A stretch of DNA of 64,000 nt from Bolinopsis microptera (taxonomy: Eukaryota > Ctenophora > Tentaculata > Lobata > Bolinopsidae), in contig NC_087084.1 of assembly GCF_026151205.1 (NCBI RefSeq), forward strand, positions 12,615,453 through 12,679,452. The letters run 5' to 3'. Under the pieces are notes generated by a model, which was not told the DNA's origin, did not search any database, and saw only the letters and a list, made by a program, of their open reading frames with translations. Positions 22,411-33,272 of the stretch are shown here, piece by piece (within the stretch, counting starts at the first letter, position 1; each line of letters starts with the position of its first letter). The position numbers were made by a program, and so were the translations under genes.

Positions 22411-22517
22411 AGTGCTTGCATTCAAGAAAGAATTTGAAAAACATCTTCCATATTAAAATCAAAAACACCAACAATTAGCCTTGGCCAAAAAGATCTAAAG
22501 ACTAGATGTAAACTTAC

Positions 22518-22557
22518 TTTGAGAAATTCCATTAACGTTGGGGTACGCATCACATAA
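22518..22557 (-). other. TRIP12: Candidate 5' non-coding exon of TRIP12
   Basis: On the minus strand a CTTTAG acceptor and a strong GTAAGT donor bound 40 bases, 230 bases upstream of the exon with the start codon. Its short ATG reading frames are not in frame with the main ATG, which has an in-frame TAA just before it, so this would be untranslated leader. The true transcription start was not identified. Confidence 0.4.
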
Positions 22558-22824
22558 CTAAAGGGAGAGTTTTAATTAAGTTTGATTATTTGGGTCATAT
22601 TGCAAGAGTATGGGTTCAACTCCCAGTTCAAGTGTGAAAAATGAGAAATTTAAAATTTACTAAAAAGCCCTCAGCAATCATATTGGGCTCACCCATCAAT
22701 TTTCAACAGAATGGAGCTCAAATGTTACCTAAAGAATTGTTATGCACAGCTATAATATCTGTTTAAAAAGGTCTCACAATGCTATGCTTTAAAAAAAATT
22801 AATTAAAAGATTTCAGGTACTAAG

Positions 22825-23353
22825 AACCGACAGCTAATTTCCTAAGTCTCTCGGGATATCGATCAAGTGGCCAAGACCTGTGAAGCTTGCAACAAGTTTG
22901 CAAGAAGTCTATCAAAGACTAAAGATCATCCGTGGATTCGACCTACCCAACGGTGGCAGAGGATCCATGTGGATTTTGCTCAATTTCGGGACAAACATTG
23001 GTTGTTGTTGTTTGACAGTTTTACCAAGTGGCCCGAAATCATCAAAATGGACCAGACCAAAACAGCAGACACTATTCGTGTTTTGAGAGACATTTTTAGT
23101 CGATTTGGTCTACCCTTCACTTTGGTAAGTGACAACAGACCACAGTATACAAGTTATGAGTTCAAACTTTTCGCTCAAAGTAACAGAATTAAACACATTT
23201 ACTCACCGACATACAGTCCAAAATCAAATGGATGTGTTGAATGATTAGTTGGGACGTGGAAAGTTCAATGAAAAAGACGTACGAGACCTGCAAGGACCTG
23301 GATTTGAACAACGCCAAGTTTCTAATCAATTATAGAAACACTCCTAAATTTAC
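22825..23353 (+). mobile_element. Ty3/gypsy-like LTR retrotransposon pol fragment: integrase (left part)
   Basis: The translation from 22858 shows a zinc-finger remnant (CEACNKFA), then the integrase core with HVDFAQF, FTKWPEI, a VSDN motif in which the usual following Gly is Arg, and the terminal NGCVE glutamate. A stop follows at 23242 and the frame shifts. The coding sense then runs into the target-site copy CCTAAATTTAC and is cut off by another element. Reverse transcriptase, gag and the left LTR are absent. Degenerate and non-functional as it stands. Confidence 0.85.
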
Positions 23354-24891
23354 AAAAAAAAAAAAAAGAAAAAAAAAGGGGGGACCCCCAACCCATGTAG
23401 CTGATACACCTCACAGCAAGTAGACCAAAGTGGCTCTTGCTTGTGAAGGGTGTATCAACTACCCACCGAGGCGGTGGGTTGGGAGTCCCCCTGGGATCAT
23501 TTCGTCCGTAAAATTTTACACATTATAAAAGCTACAATAAATTATCTATAAAATTTACATAAACAAACTTAAGAGACCTCAAAGCTCGTCTTCTGAAGAA
23601 TGAGATTGAAGGATACGTCATCCAGTCCAAGGTGCTGGGCTTTTTGACTTCCTCTGATTCCCCTGAGTGCTATGAGTGTGCTTCGTAGCAGATCAAACCT
23701 GAATCGTGTTCTGATGTGATTTTTGACCTGGCTCTTAGCTTCTTTATTGTGGTCAGCTATCCTTTCAGAAATACGATCTACAAACACAGTGCAGAGTGGG
23801 CCCATACCTCCGGATGTTGTAAAGACTAGTGGGACAAAGGACCCTTTCTCTGACTGAAGTACTCTCTCCTCATATAGATCTTTCTTCTCTTTCTCATGCG
23901 CACTGTAGATTTTATCTAGTGGCTTAAATGTATTGGAGTCGCAATTAGGATGAGTGACCCTGATGTCAAAGAATGTTCTTTCGAATGGTGCATACAGTCC
24001 AACAGCTGCTACGTCCAGACGGGCTTCATCCTGGGTGTTGGTCTTCCTGGAGAATGAAGTTGGTTGGACAGGTAGGAGTGCAGGTTCTATCCTTACATCC
24101 TTACACTTTGCTTCTTGAAGGAAGAAAGCTGCAGTGTCTCTGATGGCATTGTGGCACATGCAAACGTATCCACCTAATTTACAATCAAGGGAGTGGTAGA
24201 CACTGTTTGCATGTCCGCAAGCACATTTAGAGGGCACTCCTTGGATCTTCCATCCATAGCGTAGGCGTATGCTGTCTTGGAACTCTTGCTTGTTTAGAAC
24301 ATAGTTGAGGTCCTTTAGAGGTAATGCTGAAAGCCATGTTGATGCTCCCTTCTCTCTTGCTTGGTTTAAGTGGTTCTTAAGAAGATGATCTGACCCATTA
24401 TAAAGCATCTTGAACCTTTGTTATAGAAACTCATCTTTCTGTTTTCTCAGTTCTTCTTTCTTTTCTTTCATCTTGCCCATATCCAGCTTGGTGATGTCCT
24501 GGTCTTGTTGGTTGATTAAACTCACAAGATCTTTAGTGAGTGCCACTGAGAATGCATATTCACGAGATGCTATCCTGACGGGATTGATGATACCTAGGCC
24601 TCCACATCGAACAGGGAGTTCAAGGATATCTCTTTCATGCTGGTTGACAGGGCGACCGAGGAGGGCTGGAATGAGCACATGCATGATCTTGCTCTCTAGT
24701 GGGACAAAGTGCTCTCCAATGTCTGGTATAGTACGCATGTAGTATCTCCATCTGTGGCATATTCCTTTAGTAAAGGCCGAATAATATAAGCCAGTTGTGG
24801 TTCTTCCGTCGCTACATCTGCTAGTTGATCAATATCAACTATCCATTTTTCGACTTTTTCTCTGATGTACTCTTCCCTGAATTCTTTTAAG
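23354..24891 (-). mobile_element. Non-LTR retrotransposon with restriction-like endonuclease, 5'-truncated, inserted in the gypsy-like element
   Basis: The minus-strand coding shows an RT thumb/linker (LLGRPVNQHERDILELPVRC, GGLGIINPVRIASR), a CCHC knuckle (CACGHANSVYHSLDC) and a PD-(D/E)XK-type endonuclease (DEARLDV...ERTFFDIRVTHPN, then EKGSFVPLVFTTSGGMGP). Frames at 24421-24738 and 23569-24408 are in register and separated by one in-frame stop. A frame shift near 24760 joins the 24696-24938 frame. This architecture is typical of the R2/NeSL/Hero-type group. The flanking 11-bp CCTAAATTTAC copies (23343-23353, 24892-24902) mark the insertion. The RT catalytic core is missing. Confidence 0.85.
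23376..23495. repeat. Long imperfect hairpin at the 3' end of the inserted non-LTR element
   Basis: GGGACCCCCAACCCA pairs with TGGGTTGGGAGTCCC, and GTAGCTGATACACC pairs with GGTGTATCAACTAC inside it. A small CCCACCGAGGCGGTGGG hairpin sits in the 3' arm. On the element's strand this follows the stop codon and precedes a T-rich terminus, so it may be the 3' UTR structure used by its reverse transcriptase. Confidence 0.75.
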
Positions 24892-25518
24892 CCTAAATTT
24901 ACTGTAACTGGGATAGCTCCTGCCGTGCAGTTGTTCAACCGAACACTACGAAGTAGATTACACCAGCTGCGACCATCTGACAGACAGATTATGGAGGGTC
25001 TTCACCCAGAACGCGAGGAAAAGATTTTGGAAGCGAAGCCATCTGCAAAGAAGTTCGAAAAAGCTGAGCCAGTATGGGTTCAGATCAACGACAACAAAGT
25101 GTGGTACCCTGCAACAATCTCTAAAGAATACCCGAATGCTCCATTGTATGATGTATCATACAAAAATCGGATCGTGAAAAAACACGTTGATCATTTAAAG
25201 AAGAGAATCGATCCAGTAATCAACCTGAAAAACAGCCTATTAATGATGAAGAGCAGCAGAATCTTAGGGACAGAAATGCAGATGTTGAGAAAGAGAAGAA
25301 ACTCGACAATTACATGCTAAGAAAAGGACTGGGAACCACGGACAGAACTTCACAGGAAACCCTAACAGAACTGGTAAAACGTCCGCGCGTCCAACTGTTC
25401 ACCAGAGAATATCGAGGAATCAACCATTACTCCTAATAGCGTTTCCGACCCGGTAAACGTTCTGTTAAGGCGATCTGAGAGAGTGAGAAACGGGGAGAGT
25501 AATTTCAAGAAATCTTAA
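24892..25518 (+). mobile_element. Ty3/gypsy-like LTR retrotransposon pol fragment: C-terminal part
   Basis: Resumes after the second CCTAAATTTAC copy. It encodes the integrase C-terminal region (FNRTLRSRLHQL, EPVWVQ...WYPATI, VKKHVDHLKKR), a frame to 25318, and in another frame a terminal LRRSERVR motif before a TAA at about 25518. This is the usual order at the end of Ty3/gypsy pol. AT-rich sequence to about 25640 could hold LTR remains but no LTR pair is visible. Confidence 0.8.
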
Positions 25519-25646
25519 AAGTGGTAATTCACCACAGTTTTTATTCACAGTTTTTATTCATTACAGTTAAATTCACAGTTTTATTTAAATTGAATGTTTT
25601 GATAATTTTATCACATGTTTGAGCGTTTTTATGACAGTGTAATTCA

Positions 25647-25870
25647 TTGTCATACGTTGTATGACCCGCCGCGCACGAAGTGCGCGGCTCCCCCTGTATC
25701 GTCAGGACGATAAAGGACCATAGTGAAACGACCGTGGGGGTCGCAACGTCAAACGTGATGCAAGTGACCCCGGCCCCACGGTCGTTTTAACTAGCTCGTT
25801 TTAACTAGGTTCTTACGATACAGGGGAGCCGCGCACTCGTGCGCGGCGGGTCATACAACGTATGACAACG
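25647..25870. mobile_element. GC-rich palindromic inverted-repeat element (MITE-like)
   Basis: The ends TTGTCATACGTTGTATGACC and its complement continue inward as about 55-base near-perfect inverted repeats through CGCCGCGCAC, GTGCGCGGC and CCCCTGTATCGT. Each arm is itself made of two palindromes (GTCATAC/GTATGAC and CCGCGCAC/GTGCGCGG). The centre has another pair, CGACCGTGGGG and CCCCACGGTCG. No reading frame and no clear target duplication. Confidence 0.85.
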
Positions 25871-26099
25871 TGCGTCTTAGTAGGTTATAAACTTACAAAT
25901 ATTGAAATTTGAAATTTACCTTTAATAAACACCAATTGGTGCACAAGCCTGATAATCTATACAATATTTAAAACTTGACGAAATTTCCCCGGCAACGGGG
26001 ACATATCATAGAAGAAAAAACACCAAAAATCGACCTCAAAATGACCCTCTGGTGAAGCTAAATCCAGCTCGCAAACGGAGTTGAAACCTCGCCATTTTA

Positions 26100-28080
26100 A
26101 GCAGGGTTGTAGAAAAAGGATAAGAATAGGCTATAGTGTATAGCATTCTTAGAATTTTGATTTAGGCTTTAGATTTTTTATAATTAACGTCGGAAGTGAG
26201 GTTAAATAATCGTTAGAATAATGGCGTTATTTTAGCAAAGGTTTACTGCGCTGTTGCGTAGCAACGATAAAAATGCACGTGCGCGAGCAAGAACATCTTA
26301 ACTACGCGCGTTGTTATGCTGTATGCTACGTCATAACTTCAAAACTAGCTCACATTTACGCTCACGCTATGACTTATATTCATAACTTTGGTTGTGATTG
26401 GTATTTTTTGATGCGGTAAAAAGTATCGTTTTGGGAATCCGAATACTTGATACTAACAACGCTGTCGCCATTGTTAAATAAATTCCATTATGTCTACTGT
26501 ATAACAGAGCTGTATGATGAAGAGAAATTAAAACATAACTGATTTTTAAAATTTCCTCGAACAAAGCTTTCGACTAGCGCATAGCGGGTTTCTAGTGATA
26601 TATAATATGCACTATGGTTACCTGAGGACCCCAGGCTATTATGTTCATTAACATATAGAGATTAGGCGGATTGACAGGCTGAGCGCGGCCCGGCCCAGTA
26701 AGTACTATGGCAGTATATATCCTAAGCGGTGAGGCTTTATCATTGTATTGGTGAAACTTCTCTACGTAAAACACTGTTCGTTACCTGTTTATTAAACTTG
26801 AAAACCAATGAAATTTCAAAACTTTCCAGGCCCACTGCCCAGCCAGATATCTCGACACCTGATCAGGGGACTTTACCCAAACTTTCCAAGTAGTTGCAGT
26901 TGCACGGCAACACAACGAGTAATTTGTGCGATTGTTGCGCTATGCACTACTGCGCCGCGCATCTTCTCGCAACCACACGTATGCAGATCGACGAGATGCG
27001 AAGGATTGACATCGTGAATCAATCTGTGCGAGTTTCACAATTGAATTTTGGCGAATTAAGTGCAAGTGTTCCCAAGAATCATCATGTCTGATAATATACG
27101 TACGCACTCCATGTATCATGAATGAAGGCGACCATGTAGTAGGAGGTGCACGATAAAAATAAACTTGCTCGGATTTTAAAAATTTTTGTACTACTGTTTT
27201 CTAGAGACTGTGAGAATTTTCACAATACCAAATTTGTCATACCTTTTTGGAAAGATTAGTGAGTTTTGCCTAGGTGCCATATTTGATGGTGCGCGGCTTT
27301 TGGAGCAAAATTAACTGTAAAACTCGCGTAATTTGACCAAATTCGTTGATTTTTGTCGTATTTTGTCGTATTATTCGGATATATCTTCAGTTCCTTGAAT
27401 GAGATCATTCTGGAAATTGGCGACGACCTTCCAATAGGGCTTTCACAACTGTCCGAAAAATTTGGTGGATATCGGAGTTGATATAGTGATCAAAATGGGG
27501 CAAAATACGCTACTTTTAGCTGTAACATAATTTCTGATGGTTGGATATGCTTTAAATTTTTCGGACACTGTCCTTGTAAGTCTATGAGTAAGCTTACCAA
27601 TTTTTGTTGCAATTGGAGGTCGGGAAGGATACTCAATATCTATTTGTTTGAAGAAAATTGTGATGGCCGAAAATAGCGCTAAAAAACCATCCTACAGTCG
27701 GCACGCGCGGCTCACTGTCGATGGCGCACTACCTACATGTAGTCAAATTATTATACAAAAAATAACAGAATAATTGAAAACTAAAAGTGCATCTATCCGT
27801 ATGCAAATAATGACAGCACAATGTCAATAATATTAATAAGTACAATGAATATGAATTATGATCTCATTCTCAATAATTGTCAATTTTATTAGAACATAGA
27901 AACATTGCATATTATGAACGCAAGCTCAGCTTGGTCACCGTCATATTGGTCTACCAGTGCCGGGTCGTTCCATATTTTCACCTTGATGAAAAAAGTGAGA
28001 AGTTATGGAATTGAGTTGTGGGCCTTGCCGTCTAGTTAAACATTTACATTGCCTCAAAATTCTAAACACTAAAATTAAAC
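26100..28080. other. Intergenic, no supported gene
   Basis: Two overlapping plus-strand frames at 26808-27091 have no recognisable domain and no splice partners. 27130-27730 looks like an old repeat with weakly similar inverted ends around CATGTAG. Apart from dispersed repeat B at 26618 I see nothing to annotate. Confidence 0.4.
26618..26710 (+). repeat. Dispersed repeat B, copy 1
   Basis: TTACCTGAGGACCCCAGGCT ATTATGTTCAT, then AGATT.GGCGGA.TGAC and CCCAGTAAG, recurs at 29334-29420. Family unknown. Confidence 0.7.
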
Positions 28081-28277
28081 TTAAAGTATAGATGTTATGA
28101 TAGTCTCTTCTCTCTGGCTAGTATTTGTGGACGATGATGGTTCTTCACTGTCCAGTCGGGGTATCCTGAGGGATAAAATAATGCTTAATAATATTATTAC
28201 GGTGAGGAAAAGTATTATCATTACAGTCGGCAAACCCAAGAAAGTGAGATAAAAACACTGCTCACCATAGGCCCACA
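28081..28277 (-). CDS. Single-pass membrane protein, last coding exon
   Basis: Acceptor GTAACAG, 197 bases, ending with TAA at 28083-28081. It encodes WAYGEQCFYLTFLGLPT, a strong transmembrane helix (VMIILFLTVIILLSIILSL) and a 30-residue Ser/Glu/Thr-rich cytoplasmic tail ending TSIL. Phase 1 entry is typical of extracellular-module genes. I do not recognise the family. Confidence 0.55.
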
Positions 28278-28319
28278 CTGTTACAACGTTACAACGTTAC
28301 ACTGAAACAAATCCCTCAC

Positions 28320-28391
28320 CTGTTAATCCGTTTTTGCACTTTTTCACGAACATCGGGTCCACAGAAGGAACAGGAGGCTGTGCTCTAATAT
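28320..28391 (-). CDS. Single-pass membrane protein, penultimate exon
   Basis: Acceptor ATTTCAG and donor GTGAGG bound 72 bases in phase 1 to 1, encoding IRAQPPVPSVDPMFVKKCKN then GLT, a juxtamembrane stalk. It joins the last exon in frame across an intron of only 42 bases. Upstream exons were not found with confidence; degraded Ig-like (about 29260) and Kunitz-like (about 28900) traces nearby contain stops. Confidence 0.5.
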
Positions 28392-29083
28392 CTGAAATTA
28401 TAGTTAGCGGTTTAATTTGTGATTGTGAATTAGGGCAAAATTATTTGATGTTTCATCTCTAAATAATTCTAATCATTTATCCGTATCGCTGTTTTGATTT
28501 TATCTAAATTCAAGCTTTTGTAGATGAATTTGTGTTTTGGAGGAAACTTCAAGCTATGCAATCACTCCAGAGATTAGAATGAGACAGCACAGTGACAAGT
28601 GAATAACTAGAAACCAACTAAAGATTTCGGCTTCCAGTCCAAAACTGATAGTGATAGATAATTTTGTATCGATTTCAAGTTTATTAAAGAACATGTCACT
28701 TCGTCCACTGTATAAACATCCGAGAGTAAAGTTGATAGACTGAATATACTACACAGCATTCACCCTGACAATCATCAACCAAACAGTAGACAAGAGACGT
28801 CCTGTTAAGACTAAGTGAGATTAGTAAGACTAGTAAGACTAAGTGAGACTAAGTAAGACTAGTAAGACTAAGACTAAGTGATGATAAACTTGATTTGGCT
28901 ACTAACCCGCTATTTCCACCATAACCACTGTATAGAAACTAGCCAATATCTGATGGTCACCCCCCGTAAATCTATGTGGTGACAGAGAGATCTGTCTCAC
29001 TCTCAAAACGTGTGGTGTACCGATCAGTCAGACCCATGTTCGCACTGGGTCGCTAGTCTACATAATAAACTAATGTTCATTCC

Positions 29084-29223
29084 GTCTAGGTTGGAGTTGT
29101 TAATTCTAGGTTGGAGTTGTTAATTCTAGGTTGGAGTTGTTAATTCTAGGTTAGAGTTGCTAATTCTAGGTTGGAGTTGTTAATTCTAGGTTAGAGTTGT
29201 TAATTCTAGGTTGGAGTTGTTAA
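29084..29223 (+). repeat. 20-bp repeat, seven copies
   Basis: Units of TAGGTTGGAGTTGTTAATTC with an occasional TTAGAG variant. Confidence 0.9.
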
Positions 29224-29333
29224 CCTCTGAGATCTCACCTGTAGCACAGTTGTATCAGTCTCTTTTAATGTCATCAGTCTTCAGACTTACAACTCTTCTT
29301 GGAGCAGTTGAGTTATGATAGTTTTCAGATTAG

Positions 29334-29420
29334 CATTACCTGGGGACCCCAGGCTATTATGTTCATATGTAAATAAAGATTCGGCGGAATGACTGAGCGC
29401 CGCCCAGTAAGATTAGCACT
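29334..29420 (+). repeat. Dispersed repeat B, copy 2
   Basis: Second copy of the element at 26618-26710, same orientation, with about ten differences and small gaps. Confidence 0.7.
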
Positions 29421-31095
29421 GTTAAATCTGTCAGTCGTTGTCTTTTTCTTCATGTACCACTCTTGAAAATAGCAATAAAGCCGTAAAAGTATAATTTATA
29501 GCTGACGTCTAATCTGTAAGATTAGAATACGTTGTAGAATTAGGGCCTCTATTGCGACACAACCTGAGTTGCCTTAGGGAACTTAAAATACTTAAAACTA
29601 AAATCTGAAGTAGGACTAGGAGGTATTTGGGAGATATTTTAGAGGTATTTTGGAAGAGTATAAAGAGCTCGGTATTCTCTGTACAGCTAACTTAGAGTCT
29701 GTCTAACTGACATCTGATATTACTGATCAACACCTGGGTGACTCTAAATGCAGATCCCTACTCATCTGCAGGTCCTAAATGATTCGGCTAGTTACACCCG
29801 CGCGCCGTTAAGGTTATTCTAAATATTAGAGTTTTAAGTCGACAGAGAGAGAGAGCGGAGTTGACTTCTAATATGTTCATATGGTGCTGGGTTGTCAAAC
29901 GTTTTTTTTTTGAGGAGCCTTCTCTTCTGCAGAACTAGATTTGATATTCCAATCATATTCCAATTTGTATCGCACATGTTATGCTGTGGTCCCCGACTGC
30001 ATTATTCTACACCTTGTCCTATATTAATAACATATATTATAAACGAAAGAGCACATAAAAAGTGCTCCTCCGCCGTTCAATATATCTCATACTCAATACT
30101 CATAGTGAATAAACTCCTTCATCCTAGTACATCCCTTGCCAAGTTCATTAAGTTGGTAAAATCCTGTCGTACGTTCATCTGTTAGTGTTATTAAACCGAA
30201 TTTATTGTGCTTACCCTTTATCTCGATGGAACAAGGCGGCTTACTTTTATTAGCGGGTATTACCTTTCACTAATAACTTCTATATTATATAAATCAACAA
30301 ATGAAAAACATGTTTCAAGCTAATTACAATTTTGGTAACCGTTTAAAGAGTACCTTACAAGACTGTTTTGTGGCGGACCAATTTGCGACGACGAATTTTG
30401 GCGGTCGAAAATAGGGCGAAATGAACAAAACCCGTCACATTTCGGACGTCACAGAAATAAGGGTATTTTTCATCATTTTGTTTCTCTGACACAAAGGGAA
30501 ATTCAAATTTTTCTTAAAAATCGGTAAAATCATGTTGAACACAAATTGAAAACTTATAAATCGATTTCTTCATCTCCTCTAGGGGGTCGGCTCGACTCTT
30601 TCAGTTTACTTATTGAGATTGGTATTAAATTGTTTATCTTGACTAAGTTCTTATAGTCGTTTATGTTAGCACATAAAATGTTAATTTATTGTAAATTTAA
30701 AAGGTATTACTTGACATTAAATTTATCATGGAAATATTGTGTTTATTTGTCCACCATCATATTCACTAACTTTTCAAGAAACAAAAAATGATCGAAGAAG
30801 CCACATTATTGGAATTAATGCAAACGGATTCTATTACGACGAACGAAATTTTGGCGGTCCGAAATATGGGCCTAAATTTCGGGAAAACCGTGAATTTCGT
30901 ACGTTTTGAAAAAAGTTCTGTAATGTATAAGAAAAATATCGTTTAAATAATGCACTGATTTGGGGCCCTAGAGCTAGAAAACTGGATCAGTTTAGGATTA
31001 GTCCTAATTTTCTAAATAGAAGCACTAATGTTGAAACCCATTCGCACAACTCTATTCATTCTGACATCCTTAGTCTCGCCCCGTTTTGAATTGTA
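29421..31095. other. Intergenic, no supported gene
   Basis: A plus-strand frame of 97 codons at 29892-30185 has no domain or splice support. Two similar stretches around ACGAATTTTGGCGGTC (30396) and CGAAATTTTGGCGGTC (30846) hint at an old repeat. Confidence 0.4.
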
Positions 31096-31268
31096 CAGTA
31101 AAACCACGATTTACCGCGGCCATCTACTTTCCCCCAAATTATAAGGCTTAACAGTTAACATGAATAATGTAAACAAACAAAACCCCGATTTATGGCAAAC
31201 CCGCAAACCCTGATTTACCGTGGACGTTTCCTTTCCCCCAAATTCCGCGGTAAATCAGGGTTTTACTG
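31096..31268. mobile_element. pogo/Tigger-like MITE
   Basis: Ends CAGTAAAACCACGATTTACC and the matching GGTAAATCAGGGTTTTACTG are inverted repeats of about 24 bases, flanked by TA on both sides, in a 173-base element. CAGTAAAACC ends with a TA target duplication are the pattern of pogo-type Tc1/mariner elements. No coding capacity. Confidence 0.85.
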
Positions 31269-31616
31269 TAGTAATGTAGTATGATGTAGGACCTACCGAT
31301 CACGACTTGAAATGCATCTTGACACTATTGTGACAGTGGACACGTCACTAGTCTATTAGAATGTCAATAGAATAATTACCTTGGTGTATAGTGCAGTATA
31401 CCCGGTCTGTATCATATTGCTATTATATGGGTTAACTACAATGTACAATTAATAAGTTATTATATAGGTAACCTAGGGTGGCATTGTGTACAGATAATAA
31501 GTTATAAGTTATAAGTCGTGCCTTATTATTTGAACAATATAACTCAGTTCAAATAGCGCTGTAATTTGTAATTGTTTAGTTAAGGTTCTCATCTGGCGTT
31601 CTGCCTGTCCACGTGA

Positions 31617-31748
31617 TGAAGCGTTATACCACGTGACATGACGTCATAGGACGTGACATGACGTCATATGACGTCACACCACGTGACATGACGTCATAGG
31701 ACGTGACACAGCATCACACCACGTGACACAACTTCACACCACGTGACA
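31617..31748 (+). repeat. CACGTGAC / TGACGTCA array
   Basis: About six irregular units alternate CCACGTGACA and TGACGTCATA. The words are an E-box and a CRE/ATF palindrome. Intergenic position, function unproven. Confidence 0.85.
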
Positions 31749-32255
31749 CGGACAATTACTGGAAATAATGAGTCAGGAGAAGGAGGTCTGTTCTAATTGC
31801 GCATGTGGGCCCTGTCCCCGCCGAGCAGCCCCTCAATTACTCTTACAGACTCGTGATTAACGAGGACTTGTTATATACGCTGCAGGACTTATGAAGGGGT
31901 TGTTTGTCTACTATTGTTACTCTTTGCCAACTGTTTTGTTACTTACTTATTTATAAGATCTAAAGTGGCGATAATTTTATATGAGAACGTGAATTGGAAA
32001 CTTTTTCTAACTTTTTCGAAGGTATGCTAAACACTCACCTCTTAGTATTATATTTCTATTTCTACATTGGGATGTATATCTTTATAAATAATTAACTTAG
32101 TCGTGGTGCATTTGACTAAACATGCAAGTTCATTATATACGTTACACTGTTTTAATTATTTAAATGCGAATATTCATCAAGTCGACCCATGCACCTTGCG
32201 GGCACAAGCCAGCACACACAAACGCCATACATTAAACAATGAACATGCACTGTTA

Positions 32256-32562
32256 CTCATCTTTCAGTCACTCATCTTTCAGTCACTCATCGTTCAGTCA
32301 CTCATCTTTCAGTCACTCATCGTTCAGTCACTCATCTTTCAGTTTCTCATCGTTCAGTGACTGGTCATATTCAGTGACTGGTCATTCAGTGGCTGGTCAT
32401 TCAGTGACTGGTCATATTCAGTGACTGGTCATTCAGTGACTGGTCATATTCAGTGGTGGTTCTTAGTCAGTGACTGTAGGCATTCAGTGGCTGGTCATTC
32501 AGAGGCTGGTCATTCAGTGACTGGTCATATTCAGTGACTGGTCATTCAGTGACTGGTCAGCC
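32256..32562 (+). repeat. 15-bp repeat grading into a 14-20-bp repeat
   Basis: TCACTCATCTTTCAG units to about 32355, then CAGTGACTGGTCATATT units to 32562. Open frames here (FQSLI, SHSSF) are repeat artefacts. Confidence 0.9.
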
Positions 32563-33272
32563 TAATGCCAAATGTTTTATCTTATTCATGTCCCGTAGTA
32601 TTGCTCCTTTTTTAAAGACAATATATGAGAGACATAAGAATAAACCGATCAACAATTTTATCTACATGAGTATGACTTGGTTAGCTGTCAATGATGTTTT
32701 TTAATTAAATACTTTTCAAATTTTACAGAGTACAGCAATAAATGAATATATAGAATAAAATCATTAAAAATATTGCCCCATCTGTAAAATAAGATGGGCA
32801 CCCAAACTTGATTGGCTTATTCATTATTTCTATGATTTGTAACATGATTTCGGGCATGTTAAACAACTATTCAGTTGCACTTATTGTATTGTAACCAGTA
32901 TAATTATCATTATTAACAAGCTTTAATATTTTACAAATAATGCCCATAATTTGCTACCAGTCATCCTAATTCACTACTGATTTCGTAAAATCTTGGCAGG
33001 TGAATAATCAGTAAACTAAATTTTCCATCCACATGATTTCGTGAGGACCCTTCTTCTAAATGCGGTTGCCATTCGGGTTCTCGCATCCTTAAATAATATA
33101 TATTATACATTTTACAATTTTAAATGTTGACAACCTTAGCGTTAAGTTACTTAAATAGTTGAATAGTAGTTAAATAGTTAAATACATAAATATAGGGAAT
33201 ATAGCGTTAGTTAAACTGGTATTTCCCAGTATTTTCAACACAACAAATGCACGAAATGGTACATATTAATTA

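Noticed and set aside
24410-24742. 110-codon plus-strand frame
   Set aside because: Shadow of the minus-strand retroelement coding, which has recognisable motifs.
27127-27755. A further inverted-repeat element
   Set aside because: The supposed ends around CATGTAG match only weakly and have no clear target duplication.
28890-28990. Kunitz-type domain on the minus strand (FLYSGYGGNSG)
   Set aside because: Short, with in-frame stops and no cysteine framework; probably chance or an old relic.
29225-29330. Immunoglobulin-domain exon (YNCAT before a GTGAGA donor)
   Set aside because: A stop precedes the motif and the D.G.Y.C pattern is incomplete; phase does not fit the downstream exons.
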